From: Streptomyces sp. NBC_00249
Lineage (GTDB): Bacteria; Actinomycetota; Actinomycetes; Streptomycetales; Streptomycetaceae
NCBI RefSeq assembly: GCF_026342355.1
Contig: NZ_JAPEMV010000001.1
Coordinates: 496,001 to 560,000 of the forward strand
Direction of reading: 5' to 3'
Length of the DNA: 64,000 nucleotides
Under the pieces are notes generated by a model. It was not told the origin of the DNA, did not search any database, and saw only the letters and a program-made list of their open reading frames with translations. The translations under genes were made by a program, and so were the position numbers. Shown one piece after another: positions 44,916 through 52,773 of the stretch. Within the stretch, counting starts at the first letter, position 1. Each line of letters begins with the position of its first letter.

Positions 44916-46568
44916 CTACCGGGCCAGCCCGGTGACGAGGGCCTGGAAGGCGGTCCAGGGGGCCTGCGGGGTGCGCGCGTCCCAGGTCTTCTGCGCGAGC
45001 GCCGCCAGCGGCATGCGGATGCCGGCGGCCACCTGGTCCGGGGTCTGGGCCCCGGCCAGGTCGCACCAGACGGCCAGGCGGGCGCCCAGGACCTGGGCGT
45101 CGTAGCGGGCCGGAACGGCGGTGGTGCCGCGCAGCACCAGCGGGGTCCACTGCTCGTAGATCCGCCGGCCGGTGGGGTAGGTGAACTGGTTCGGCTCGCC
45201 GAGCACGTAGTAGAGGTACTCGTCGTTGAGGTTGACCACCTTGCGGCCCGCCGCCAGGTACTCCAGCGGGGGCCGGGCGCCGATTTCCTTGCCCGTCCAG
45301 TACTCGGCCTGGATGTCCGCGGCGGCCCGGGTCACGCCGCCCGAGAAGAATCCGTCGTTCCACGCCTTGAGGGCCTTGCCGGACGGGCGGACCACGGCCG
45401 CCCGGTCGTTCAGCCAGCCCGTCGCCAGGTCCTGGACCCGGGCGCCCGCCCCGTAGCGGGCCCGGGCCGCGGCGGCGAGCTGGGGGAAGGAGGCCTGCGG
45501 GTCCCGGACGACCAGCGCCTGGTACTCGTCGGCACCCAGGTGCCAGGCCCCGGCGGGGAACAACGGCAGGAACTCGCGCAGCAGTTGGTCCACGAGCGTG
45601 GCCGCCGCAGGCTTCGATATGTCCACGGCGCCCTTCACGTCCCGGCCCTGTACGTCGCGCAGTTGCAGGTCGGGGTGGGCGCGCAGGACGGCGCCGAGGT
45701 GTCCGGGCGAGTCGATCTCGGGGACGACCGCGATGTGCAGCCGGGCGGCGAGCGCGGTGATGCCGCGCACCTCCGCCTTGGTGAGGTGCGGGGTGGAGAC
45801 GATCTCGGGGTGGCTGTCGGACTGGATCCGGAAGGCCTGGTCGTCGGAGAAGTGCAGGCCGAGCTGGTTGAGCTTGAGGTCGGCCATCTCGCGCAGCCGG
45901 TCCTCGATCCAGCCGGGGGCGAAGTACTTGCGCGCGATGTCGAGGTTGAGGCCGCGCTGCGGCTTGGCCGGGGCGTCCTTCACGGTGCCCTCGGGGGCCG
46001 AACCGGCCCCGCGTATCTCCTGCTTGAGGGTGCGGGTGCCGTAGAAGACGCCCGCCTCGTCGGGGGCGGTGATCCTGACCCGGCCGCCCTCGACGGTGAG
46101 GGTGTACGACTCCGGTGGCCCCGAGTCCTTGGCTGCGAAGGCGAGTTGGACGTCACCGGTGCGGGGTTCGGCCGACTCGGCGTACCCGAGGCCCAGTTCG
46201 CCGGCGAGCAGTTTCCCTTCGTCGGCCAGGGCCGCTCTGTCGGCGGGTGCTACGAGGACCCGCGCGGCGGGCGCCGGCTTCCAGCCGGGACCCCGGGCGG
46301 GCACGTGCTCCCGTACGGCGGGGACGGTGCGCGGGGCGGTGGACAGCGGGTACGAGGACGGCGGGGGCTGCGGGGGCGTCGGCTCGGCCGGGCTGGCGGC
46401 GGGGCTCGCCGCCGGGGAGGCCCCGGAGGACGCCGCGGCGGAGCCGGTGACCTGGCGGGAGGGGTCGGCGCCGGCGGAGCAGGCGGGTACGGCGAAGGTG
46501 ACCAGGGCGGCGGCCGCTGCCGTCGCGATGGCCCGGCCTCTGCGTAGCTGCCCGGTCGTGTTCCGCAT
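44916..46568 (-). CDS. GH20 beta-N-acetylhexosaminidase lipoprotein
   Basis: The 550-residue precursor has a likely lipobox at about 29 (FAVPACSAG), a Ser/Pro/Ala-rich linker (about 40-65), an N-terminal GH20b domain, and the catalytic barrel with RGLNLDIARKYF, NQLGLHFSDDQAFR and the Asp347-Glu348 pair of HLGADEY. It removes terminal GlcNAc/GalNAc from chitin fragments, peptidoglycan or glycans. With the PNGase-like amidase it suggests use of host or fungal glycans. The HLxxDE pair is complete, so activity is expected. Confidence 0.9.
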   Translation of the reverse strand: MRNTTGQLRRGRAIATAAAAALVTFAVPACSAGADPSRQVTGSAAASSGASPAASPAASPAEPTPPQPPPSSYPLSTAPRTVPAVREHVPARGPGWKPAPAARVLVAPADRAALADEGKLLAGELGLGYAESAEPRTGDVQLAFAAKDSGPPESYTLTVEGGRVRITAPDEAGVFYGTRTLKQEIRGAGSAPEGTVKDAPAKPQRGLNLDIARKYFAPGWIEDRLREMADLKLNQLGLHFSDDQAFRIQSDSHPEIVSTPHLTKAEVRGITALAARLHIAVVPEIDSPGHLGAVLRAHPDLQLRDVQGRDVKGAVDISKPAAATLVDQLLREFLPLFPAGAWHLGADEYQALVVRDPQASFPQLAAAARARYGAGARVQDLATGWLNDRAAVVRPSGKALKAWNDGFFSGGVTRAAADIQAEYWTGKEIGARPPLEYLAAGRKVVNLNDEYLYYVLGEPNQFTYPTGRRIYEQWTPLVLRGTTAVPARYDAQVLGARLAVWCDLAGAQTPDQVAAGIRMPLAALAQKTWDARTPQAPWTAFQALVTGLAR

Positions 46569-46579
46569 AGCGCATCCGT

Positions 46580-46609
46580 GTCCCCCGTACCCAACCTGGC
46601 ACGGGGGAC
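46580..46609. other. Hairpin between the GlcG-like and GH20 genes
   Basis: GTCCCCCGT (46580-46588) pairs with ACGGGGGAC (46601-46609) around a 12-base loop. It lies 34 bases after the GlcG-like stop and 11 bases before the GH20 start, so it may be the terminator of the first or a leader structure of the second. Confidence 0.5.
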
Positions 46610-46643
46610 GCGGGCGCGCGACCGGAAGGATCCGGGGGCGAGG

Positions 46644-47087
46644 TCAGCGCAGGGCGTTCAGGGTGTCCAGCGCGCCGGCCGCGAAGGCGTGGTCCTGTGC
46701 GGGGGCGCCGCCGCCGACGCCGATCGCCCCGACGAGGCGGCCGTCGCGGTGGACGGGGAGGCCGCCCGCGATGAACAGCAGCGGCCTGTCCAGGGCGGTG
46801 GGCAGGGTGTGGAAGGGGCCGTCGGGCCGGACGGCGTCGGCCAGGTCGGCGGTGGGGGCGTCGAGCTGGAGGGCGGTGAAGGCCTTGCGGGTGCTGGTCT
46901 CGCCGGAGATCAGGACGGCCCGGTCGTCGCGGCGGAAGGCCAGCAGGTGCCCGCCGGCGTCGAGGACGGAGACGCTGACGGTGGCCCCGGCCTCCTCGGC
47001 GGCGGCGTGGGCCGCGCCGACGAGCAGTTCGGCGTCCTCGGTGGTCAGCGGGGCGACGGCGGTACGGCGGGAGGGGGTGGCGGTCAT
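46644..47087 (-). CDS. GlcG/HbpS-like (DUF336) protein
   Basis: The 147-residue protein has the DUF336 pattern: AHAAAEEAGATVSVSVLDAGGHLLAFRRDD, a STRKAFTALQL helix and a GALGVGGG-like end (LVGAIGVGGGAPAQDHAFA). Streptomyces HbpS of this family binds haem and senses oxidative stress; this copy lacks a signal peptide, so it is a cytoplasmic form. It follows the MFS gene by 33 bp and is probably cotranscribed. Confidence 0.82.
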   Translation of the reverse strand: MTATPSRRTAVAPLTTEDAELLVGAAHAAAEEAGATVSVSVLDAGGHLLAFRRDDRAVLISGETSTRKAFTALQLDAPTADLADAVRPDGPFHTLPTALDRPLLFIAGGLPVHRDGRLVGAIGVGGGAPAQDHAFAAGALDTLNALR

Positions 47088-47120
47088 GAGGGGCTCCTGT
47101 GCAGAGGGGGCGGGTGGGGG

Positions 47121-48326
47121 TCAGTGGTGGGCGGGGGCGGGGACGGCGGGGGCGCGGACGACCGCCACGGCCGCGCGGTGTCCCGTACGCCGTTCCAGGG
47201 CTCCGGAGACGACGGCGAGGACGAGCGCGGAGGCGGCGAGCGCGGCGCCGACCCAGTTCGGGGCGGTCCAGCCGAGTCCGGCGGTGATCACGAGGCCGCC
47301 GAGCCAGGCGGCGAGGGCGTTGCCGAGGTTGAAGGCGCCGATGTTGACGGCGGAGGCCAGGGTGGGGGCGCCGGCGGCCTGGTCGAGGACCCGCTTCTGG
47401 AGCGGCGGCACGGTCGCGAAGCCGAGGGCGCCGATGAGCAGGAGGGTGACGGCGGCGCCCGCCTTGCTGTGCGCGGTGAGGGTGAAGGCGGCCAGGACGA
47501 CGGCCAGCGCGCCCAGGGTCACGTACAGCATCGGCATCAGGGCCCGGTCGGCGAACCGGCCTCCGACGAGGTTGCCCGCGACCATGCCGAGGCCGAAGAG
47601 GACCAGCAGCCAGGTGACGGAGGTGTCGGCGAAACCGGCGACGTTCGTCAGCATCGGGGTGATGTAGGTGATCGCGGCGAAGACCCCGCCGAAGCCGAGC
47701 ACGGTCATCGCCATCGCGAGCAGCACCTGCACGTTGCGGAAGGCGGCCAGCTCGTGGCGGATCCGGACGCCTTCGGGGCGGGGCAGGTCGGGGACCAGGC
47801 GGACGATGCCGAGCAGGCCGAGGATGCCGAGGGCCGCGACGATCAGGAAGGTGACCCGCCAGCCGAGGTGCTGGCCGACGAGGGTGCCCAGCGGGACGCC
47901 GACCACGTTCGCCACGGTCAGGCCGGTGAACATCATGGCGATGGCTCCGGCCTTCTTGTCCGGGGCCACCAGGCCCGCGGCGACGACCGAGCCGATGCCG
48001 AAGAAGGCGCCGTGCGCGAGGGAGGCGACGACCCGTCCGGCGAGCATCACGCCGAAGGCGGGGGCCAGGGCGGAGAGCACGTTGCCGACGACGAACAGCC
48101 CCATGAGCAGCATCAGCATGCGCTTGCGGGGGACGCGGGTGCCGAGGACGGTCATCAGCGGGGCGCCGAGGACGACGCCGAGGGCGTAGCCGGTGACGAG
48201 GAAGCCCGCGGTGGGGATCGAGACGCCGTATCCGGCGGCGACCTCGGGGAGCAGGCCCATGATCACGAACTCGGTGGTGCCGATCCCGAAGGCCCCGATG
48301 GCGAGGGCGAGGAGGGCGAGAGGCAT
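47121..48326 (-). CDS. MFS drug/sugar efflux transporter (DHA1, AraJ-like)
   Basis: The 401-residue protein has twelve membrane segments and DHA1 marks: IGTTEFVIMGLLPEVAAGYGVS at helix 1, the ALGVVLGAPLMTVLGTRVPRKRML loop and a helix-5 LGTLVGQHLGWRVTF. It is likely a multidrug or arabinose-type exporter. It is divergent to a MarR gene; on its own strand TTGCAA-N18-TAATGT forms a promoter overlapping the repeated boxes. A GlcG-like gene follows. Confidence 0.87.
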   Translation of the reverse strand: MPLALLALAIGAFGIGTTEFVIMGLLPEVAAGYGVSIPTAGFLVTGYALGVVLGAPLMTVLGTRVPRKRMLMLLMGLFVVGNVLSALAPAFGVMLAGRVVASLAHGAFFGIGSVVAAGLVAPDKKAGAIAMMFTGLTVANVVGVPLGTLVGQHLGWRVTFLIVAALGILGLLGIVRLVPDLPRPEGVRIRHELAAFRNVQVLLAMAMTVLGFGGVFAAITYITPMLTNVAGFADTSVTWLLVLFGLGMVAGNLVGGRFADRALMPMLYVTLGALAVVLAAFTLTAHSKAGAAVTLLLIGALGFATVPPLQKRVLDQAAGAPTLASAVNIGAFNLGNALAAWLGGLVITAGLGWTAPNWVGAALAASALVLAVVSGALERRTGHRAAVAVVRAPAVPAPAHH

Positions 48327-48437
48327 GACGGAGGTGCCCTTCAGGGTGCGAGGGGGTGCGGGGAAAGGGGTGGCGGGGGCTCGGGGCGGGCGACGGGAAG
48401 AGTCGGCCGCTGGCGCCGTTTACCTTCGTTCACATTA

Positions 48438-48481
48438 ATTGCAGACGCGGGATATTTGCAAACGCCGACTATTGCAGGCGT
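48438..48481. promoter_or_regulatory. Three direct-repeat boxes in the MarR/MFS divergent promoter
   Basis: ATTGCAGACGC (48438-48448), TTTGCAAACGC (48455-48465) and ATTGCAGGCGT (48471-48481) share WTTGCARRCG and start 17 and 16 bp apart. They lie over the minus-strand promoter TTGCAA-N18-TAATGT of the MFS gene and just upstream of the MarR gene, so they are likely its binding sites. Confidence 0.6.
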
Positions 48482-48534
48482 GCCCTATCCTGGCGGTAGA
48501 CAGTGATCAGTCCCCGAGGACGACGGAGGAGCCC

Positions 48535-48996
48535 ATGACGGCCACGGACAGCGCCCTGACCGCCCTCGCGCAGGGCTGGTGCGCCCTCTCCCTCCTCCAC
48601 GGCCGGATCGAGGCGCACATCGAGCGCGCGCTCCAGACGGGGCACGACCTGAGCGTGCGGGAGTTCTCCCTGCTGGACGTGCTCAGCCGCCAGCACGACG
48701 GCGTCGGCGGCCACCTGCGCATGCACCAGGTCGCCGACTCGGTGGTGCTCAGCCAGAGCGCGACGACCCGCCTCGTCACCCGGCTGGAGGACCGCGGGCT
48801 GCTGAGCCGCTTCCTCTGCGACACCGACCGCCGGGGCATCTACACCGACGTGAGCGAAGCGGGCCTGGCCCTGCTGGCCGCGGCCCGCCCCACCAACGAC
48901 GCCGCCCTGCGCGAGGCCCTGGACGAGGCCGCCCGCGACCCGCAGCTCGCGCCCCTGGTCGCGGCGGTGGAGAACGCGCGGCCCGTAGGGGCCTGA
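48535..48996 (+). CDS. MarR-family transcriptional regulator
   Basis: The 153-residue protein has the winged-helix pattern: LSVREFSLLDVLSRQ, LRMHQVADSVVLSQSATTRLVTRLEDRGLLSR with the wing DTDRRGIYTDVSEAG. The ATG is preceded by CGGAGGAG. It faces the MFS exporter gene across the direct-repeat region and probably represses it until a toxic compound binds. Confidence 0.88.
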   Translation: MTATDSALTALAQGWCALSLLHGRIEAHIERALQTGHDLSVREFSLLDVLSRQHDGVGGHLRMHQVADSVVLSQSATTRLVTRLEDRGLLSRFLCDTDRRGIYTDVSEAGLALLAAARPTNDAALREALDEAARDPQLAPLVAAVENARPVGA

Positions 48997-49011
48997 ACCC
49001 CGGGAACACAT

Positions 49012-49056
49012 GACGACGCCGGCCCGGCTCCTTCGCGGAGCCGGGCCGGCGTCGTC
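49012..49056. terminator. Strong bidirectional terminator
   Basis: A perfect 20-bp stem (49012-49031 with 49037-49056) closes a TTCGC loop between the convergent MarR gene and the MarR-like pair. It is the longest perfect hairpin in this part of the window. Confidence 0.9.
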
Positions 49057-49082
49057 CATCGTCGTACGTACCGCTCCCCCGG

Positions 49083-49550
49083 TCAGGCCGTCAGGGCCGC
49101 GAGTTCCGCATCGGCCCGCCCGGCGACCAGGGCGAGGACACGGCCGGCGGCGGCCAGGTCCTCCGGGGGTATCCCGCCCCAGACGCGGGCGGTGATCGGG
49201 GCGGTCTCCGCGCCGACGGCGGCGAGCAGCTCGCGCCCCGCGTCCGTGGGGAGGAGGTGCGCCCCGTCCGCGACGAGCAGCCCCCCGGCCAGCAGCCCGT
49301 CGAGCGTGCCGCGGACCTCGGCCGGGTCGGCCTTGAGCGCGCCCCGGACCTGGGCGACGAGTGCGTCCGGCGTCCGCGGCGCCTCGGCGGTGACGGCGGC
49401 ACGCAGAGCGACCTGCCCCTGGAACGTGATGCCGTGCCGGGCCAGGACGTGCTCCAGGAGGCCGCGGGCGGCGTAGTGGGCCAGGCCGAGGGCGCGGGAG
49501 TCGGCGACGGGCGCGGCGGTCGCGGATGCGGTGGGTGCGGTGGTGGTCAT
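49083..49550 (-). CDS. Winged-helix MarR-like protein
   Basis: The 155-residue protein resembles the MarR fold in length and helix order (LAHYAARGLLEHVLARHGITFQGQVALRAAV, VRGTLDGLLAGGLLVADGAHLLPTDAGREL), with a weak recognition helix. Its start overlaps the stop of the upstream MarR gene by four bases (ATGA). It could be a cofactor or a DNA-binding partner that forms a heterodimer with that protein. Confidence 0.7.
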   Translation of the reverse strand: MTTTAPTASATAAPVADSRALGLAHYAARGLLEHVLARHGITFQGQVALRAAVTAEAPRTPDALVAQVRGALKADPAEVRGTLDGLLAGGLLVADGAHLLPTDAGRELLAAVGAETAPITARVWGGIPPEDLAAAGRVLALVAGRADAELAALTA

Positions 49551-50041
49551 GATGGTGTCCCCTGGGTGCTCTCGTCGTTCGGTCGGGATGGAGCGAGAGG
49601 TGCGTCGAGCAGGGCGGTCAGCTCGTCGGTGAACGCCTGCGTCCGGTGGGCGTCGAGGCCGCCGAGCGGCTCCAGCAGCTGCTGGAGCAGGTCCTGGACC
49701 ACGGTGATGGCCTCACCCGTGACGGCCAGGCCCCGCTCGGTGAGCGCGAGCTGTACGGCGCGCGGGTCGCGGGGGTCGCGGGTGCGCTCGATCAGGCCGG
49801 CCGCCTCCAGGGCGCGCGCCAGCTTGGAGACGTAGAGCGCCTCCAGGCCGGTGTGGTCGGCGAGCCGGCGCTGACTGGGCCGCTCACCGGCGCGCTGCAT
49901 GCCGTACAGCGACGCGACCAGCGAGTACTGCGCATGGGTGAGGCCCAGCGGAGCCACCGCGCGATCGACCGCGACGCGCCATTTGTTGGCGAGCCGCCAT
50001 ACCAGGAAGCCGGGCGTGGGGTCCGGCGAAGCCTTGCTCAT
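49547..50041 (-). CDS. MarR-family transcriptional regulator
   Basis: The 164-residue protein has the MarR core: LTHAQYSLVASLYGMQRAGERPSQRRLADHTGLEALYVSKLARALEAAG (shown here as consecutive helices at about 33-85) and the wing TRDPRDPRAVQLALTERG. It diverges from the AMP-ligase-like gene, with an AT-rich inverted repeat 13 bases from its start. The second MarR-like gene is coupled downstream. Confidence 0.86.
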   Translation of the reverse strand: MSKASPDPTPGFLVWRLANKWRVAVDRAVAPLGLTHAQYSLVASLYGMQRAGERPSQRRLADHTGLEALYVSKLARALEAAGLIERTRDPRDPRAVQLALTERGLAVTGEAITVVQDLLQQLLEPLGGLDAHRTQAFTDELTALLDAPLAPSRPNDESTQGTPS

Positions 50042-50053
50042 GACAGATAGAGT

Positions 50054-50068
50054 ACATAGCTATTATGT
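50054..50068. promoter_or_regulatory. AT-rich inverted repeat, likely MarR operator
   Basis: ACATA (50054-50058) and TATGT (50064-50068) are perfect arms around GCTAT. The site is conspicuously AT-rich for this genome, and includes TATTAT, a good -10 hexamer on the plus strand, so binding would block the AMP-ligase-like gene and the MarR gene together. Confidence 0.55.
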
Positions 50069-50187
50069 CCATGGCTACTGTATGTTCCGCCGACGGGGCG
50101 CGGCGTCCGTGGTTCGGTACGCACCTTGTCTCCCGCGGTGGCCGGCGGATTGGATCATCAAGGCCAGGACCGTACCGAAGGAAGCGA

Positions 50188-51537
50188 ATGACACCCATGC
50201 TCGACGGCTGTGCACCCTGGCCCGAGGAGTTCGTCGACCGCTACTGGGCGGCCGGACACTGGCGTGGCAACACCCTGGACAACCTGCTGCGCGGCTGGGC
50301 CCTGCAGTACGGACCGCGGACCGCGCTCGTGCACGGCGGCACCCGCCTCACGTACGCGGCCCTGAACCGGCGCGCTGACCGCATGGCCTCCGGCATCCGG
50401 CTGCGCGGCATCCGGGCCGGACAGCGGGTCGTGGTCCAGCTGCCGAACGTCCCCGAGTTCGTCGTCACCGTGTTCGCGCTGATGCGTGCCGGAGTGGTCC
50501 CCGTGTTCTGCCCGCTCCCGCTCCGCACCCCCGAGGTGTCCCACCTCGTGCGGGTCACCCAGGCCGTCGGCTACGTCGGCCCCTCGACGTACGAGGGCTT
50601 CGACCACACGGCGATGGCCGCGGAGATCGCGGCCCAGGGGCCGTTCCTGCGGCGGGTGTTCACCTACGAGCCGCCCGGCACCGCCTCCCCGTACGGCGGC
50701 GGCCTCACGACCGACCCGTCGAACTGCCACTACAGCCCGCTGGACTCCATCGACGCCCCGCCCGAGCCCGCGCTCGCGCAGAGCGCCGACCGGGCGGCCT
50801 TCCTGCTGCTCTCGGGCACGGGCGGCGCCGAACCCGCGCTCGTCCCCCGCACCCACAACGACTACGCCTACCAGGCGCGGGCCGCCGCCGAGCTGATCTC
50901 GCTCACCGAGGACGACGTGTACCTCGCCGCGCTGCCCGCCGGGTCCGACTTCGCCTTCGGCGCCCCCGGCATCCTCGGCACCCTGTCCGTCGGCGGCACC
51001 GTCGTCCTCGCCGAGGAGGCGGGGCCCGCCGGGTGTCTCGCGGCCGTCGCACGGGAACGGGTCACCGTCACCTCGGTGACACCCGCCGACGCCGGGCGGT
51101 GGCTCGAGTCGCTTCCCGCGGCCGGGGCCGACCTGAGCAGCCTGCGCCTCGTGCAGATCGTGCGGACCGGCGACGACGCGCCCCTGCCCCGGGCTGCCGC
51201 CGAAGGGACGGGCGCCGCACTGGGCTGCCGCCTCCAGCAGGTCTTCGGCATGCCCGAGGGGCTGCTCACCCTCACCCGGCCCGCCGACCCGGACGAGACC
51301 GTGCTCACCACGCAGGGCCGCCCGCTCTCCCCCGACGACGAGATCCGCGTCGTCGACGCCGACGGCAAGGACGTGCGCGACGGGGAGCCCGGCGAACTCC
51401 ATGCCCGCGGCCCCCACACCGTGCGCGCCTACTACCGGGCCCCCGAGGACACCGCGCGCTCCTTCACCGCCGACGGCTGGTTCCGCACCGGCCACCTGGT
51501 ACGACGCACCCCGGACGGCGACCTGACGCCGGCCTAA
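50188..51537 (+). CDS. Truncated aryl-AMP-ligase-like protein (DhbE family), C-domain missing
   Basis: The 449-residue protein matches 2,3-dihydroxybenzoate/salicylate-AMP ligases up to motif A7 and then stops; the usual 540-residue enzyme has a further C-terminal domain with the catalytic Lys, which is absent in all frames downstream. The phosphate loop reads SGTGGAEPALVPRTH, with Ala217 at the usual Lys, and A7 reads RTGHLVRR, with His436 in place of the ribose-binding Asp. A5 (QQVFGMPEG) is normal. It may bind an acid without activating it, perhaps as a sensor or decoy. AAGGAAG precedes the ATG. It faces a MarR gene and overlaps the next gene by four bases. Confidence 0.8.
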   Translation: MTPMLDGCAPWPEEFVDRYWAAGHWRGNTLDNLLRGWALQYGPRTALVHGGTRLTYAALNRRADRMASGIRLRGIRAGQRVVVQLPNVPEFVVTVFALMRAGVVPVFCPLPLRTPEVSHLVRVTQAVGYVGPSTYEGFDHTAMAAEIAAQGPFLRRVFTYEPPGTASPYGGGLTTDPSNCHYSPLDSIDAPPEPALAQSADRAAFLLLSGTGGAEPALVPRTHNDYAYQARAAAELISLTEDDVYLAALPAGSDFAFGAPGILGTLSVGGTVVLAEEAGPAGCLAAVARERVTVTSVTPADAGRWLESLPAAGADLSSLRLVQIVRTGDDAPLPRAAAEGTGAALGCRLQQVFGMPEGLLTLTRPADPDETVLTTQGRPLSPDDEIRVVDADGKDVRDGEPGELHARGPHTVRAYYRAPEDTARSFTADGWFRTGHLVRRTPDGDLTPA

Positions 51538-52097
51538 CTCCCGGGCGCGCTCCCGGACGGTGTCGGCGCGGCCCGGCCCGCGGGCGAGGTGGGCAGGGTC
51601 CCCGTGGACGGGCGGGACGAGGGCGTCGAGGTCGGCGGGGGCATCCCGGCCGCGGAGGCGCCCGGCGTCGGGGTGCCCGCACCGGCGGGCCGGGCCGGCG
51701 GCGCGGACGTCGAGGGCGACACCGTGGGCGGCTTCGCCGACGGGAAGGCGGACGGGCTCGCCGGAGACGGCGACGGCGTCGGTGTCGGCGTCGGTGTCGG
51801 CGAGGTCAGCTCGGGCGGCGCGGCGGGCGGTACGTGCCGGGGCTCCAGCTGATCCGGACCGAGCAGGAGGTACCCGGCCAGGGCGGCCGCGGCCAGCCCG
51901 GACAGCCCGGCGACGGCCCACGACGAGCGGCGCCGCCACAGCGCCCGCACGGTGAGCCGTCTCAGGTGCGGCCCCGGCGGAGCGGCCGGCCGCAGCACCC
52001 GGACGGTGACTTCGTCCGCGCGCGCGGAGAGGGCCTCGCGCAGCCGCCGCTCCACGGGGCGTTCGCCGCCCGGCGGCGTACCCGTAGAACCGCTCAT
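51534..52097 (-). CDS. Membrane-anchored Pro/Thr/Ser-rich protein, possible anti-sigma partner
   Basis: The 187-residue protein has a cytoplasmic N-part of about 55 residues (PVERRLREALSARADEVTVRVLRP), one membrane helix (WAVAGLSGLAAAALAGYLLLG) and a disordered extracytoplasmic Pro/Thr/Ser tail. Its ATG overlaps the ECF sigma stop by four bases (ATGA). Position and layout suit an anti-sigma factor, but no zinc-binding HxxxCxxC motif is present, so the role is inferred from context. Its TAG stop overlaps the TAA of the convergent gene. Confidence 0.65.
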   Translation of the reverse strand: MSGSTGTPPGGERPVERRLREALSARADEVTVRVLRPAAPPGPHLRRLTVRALWRRRSSWAVAGLSGLAAAALAGYLLLGPDQLEPRHVPPAAPPELTSPTPTPTPTPSPSPASPSAFPSAKPPTVSPSTSAPPARPAGAGTPTPGASAAGMPPPTSTPSSRPSTGTLPTSPAGRAAPTPSGSAPGS

Positions 52098-52765
52098 ACC
52101 CGTCCCTCCAGAATCCGTTCCAGCGCGTCCAGTCCGCGGCTGGCGTTCGACTTCACCGAGCCCCGGCTGATGCCGAGGGTCTCGGCGATCTCCGCCTCGC
52201 TGAGGTCCGCCCAGTACCGCAGCACCAGGACCTGGCGGCGGCGCGGGGTCAGTCTGCCGAGCGCGGCCAGCACCTCGCGCTGCGCCTCCCCCAGGACGAC
52301 GGAGGCTTCCGCGGAGGGGATGTCCGCGGTGGCCTCCGGTATCCAGGCCCGTGCGGTGCGCCGGCGGCGGAGCACGGAACGGGAGGTGTTCACGACGGCG
52401 GTGCGCAGGTAGCCCAGCGCGTTGTCCACCTCCGTGATCCGCTCGCCGTGCCGCCGGTACAGGGCGGTGAAGGCGTCCTGTACGACGTCCTCGGCGGTGG
52501 CCAGGTCGTCGACGAGGAGCACCGCGAGACGGACCATGCCCAGCCGGTGCGCGTGGTAGAGCTCGCTGACGGTGGGCGGCGTCGACGGGGGCGGGGTCCC
52601 GTCCGGGACCTCGGAGGAAAGGCCGTACGTGTACGCGTACGGGGGCGCGCCGGGACCGGCGGGCGGGGCGGACCGCTCGCGGCGCGTGAGCCACCACCAC
52701 AGGCCCCGCCACGCCCGGGAGGACCCGGGCATGAGGGGGCCGGCGGCTGGTACGAGGTCGAGCAC
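52094..52765 (-). CDS. ECF (SigE-like) RNA polymerase sigma factor
   Basis: The 223-residue protein carries a 60-residue N-extension (Trp/Arg then Pro-rich), sigma2 (VSELYHAHRLGMVRLAVLLVDDLATAEDVVQDAF) and sigma4 (LTPRRRQVLVLRYWADLSEAEIAETLGISRGSVKSNASRG). It belongs to the SigE subfamily of Streptomyces ECF factors. The GTG at 52765 is chosen for GAGGAC seven bases upstream and lies 8 bases after the surface-protein stop. The next gene overlaps by ATGA. Confidence 0.9.
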   Translation of the reverse strand: MLDLVPAAGPLMPGSSRAWRGLWWWLTRRERSAPPAGPGAPPYAYTYGLSSEVPDGTPPPSTPPTVSELYHAHRLGMVRLAVLLVDDLATAEDVVQDAFTALYRRHGERITEVDNALGYLRTAVVNTSRSVLRRRRTARAWIPEATADIPSAEASVVLGEAQREVLAALGRLTPRRRQVLVLRYWADLSEAEIAETLGISRGSVKSNASRGLDALERILEGRV

Positions 52766-52773
52766 GGGTGTCC

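Noticed and set aside
49083..50041. Toxin-antitoxin module
   Set aside because: Size and overlap fit, but both proteins look like MarR winged helices, with no toxin motif.
51534..51960. Missing C-terminal domain of the AMP-ligase in another frame downstream
   Set aside because: None of the plus frames after 51537 shows the GRxKDxIxxGGxxI or catalytic Lys motifs; sequence is antisense of the membrane protein gene.
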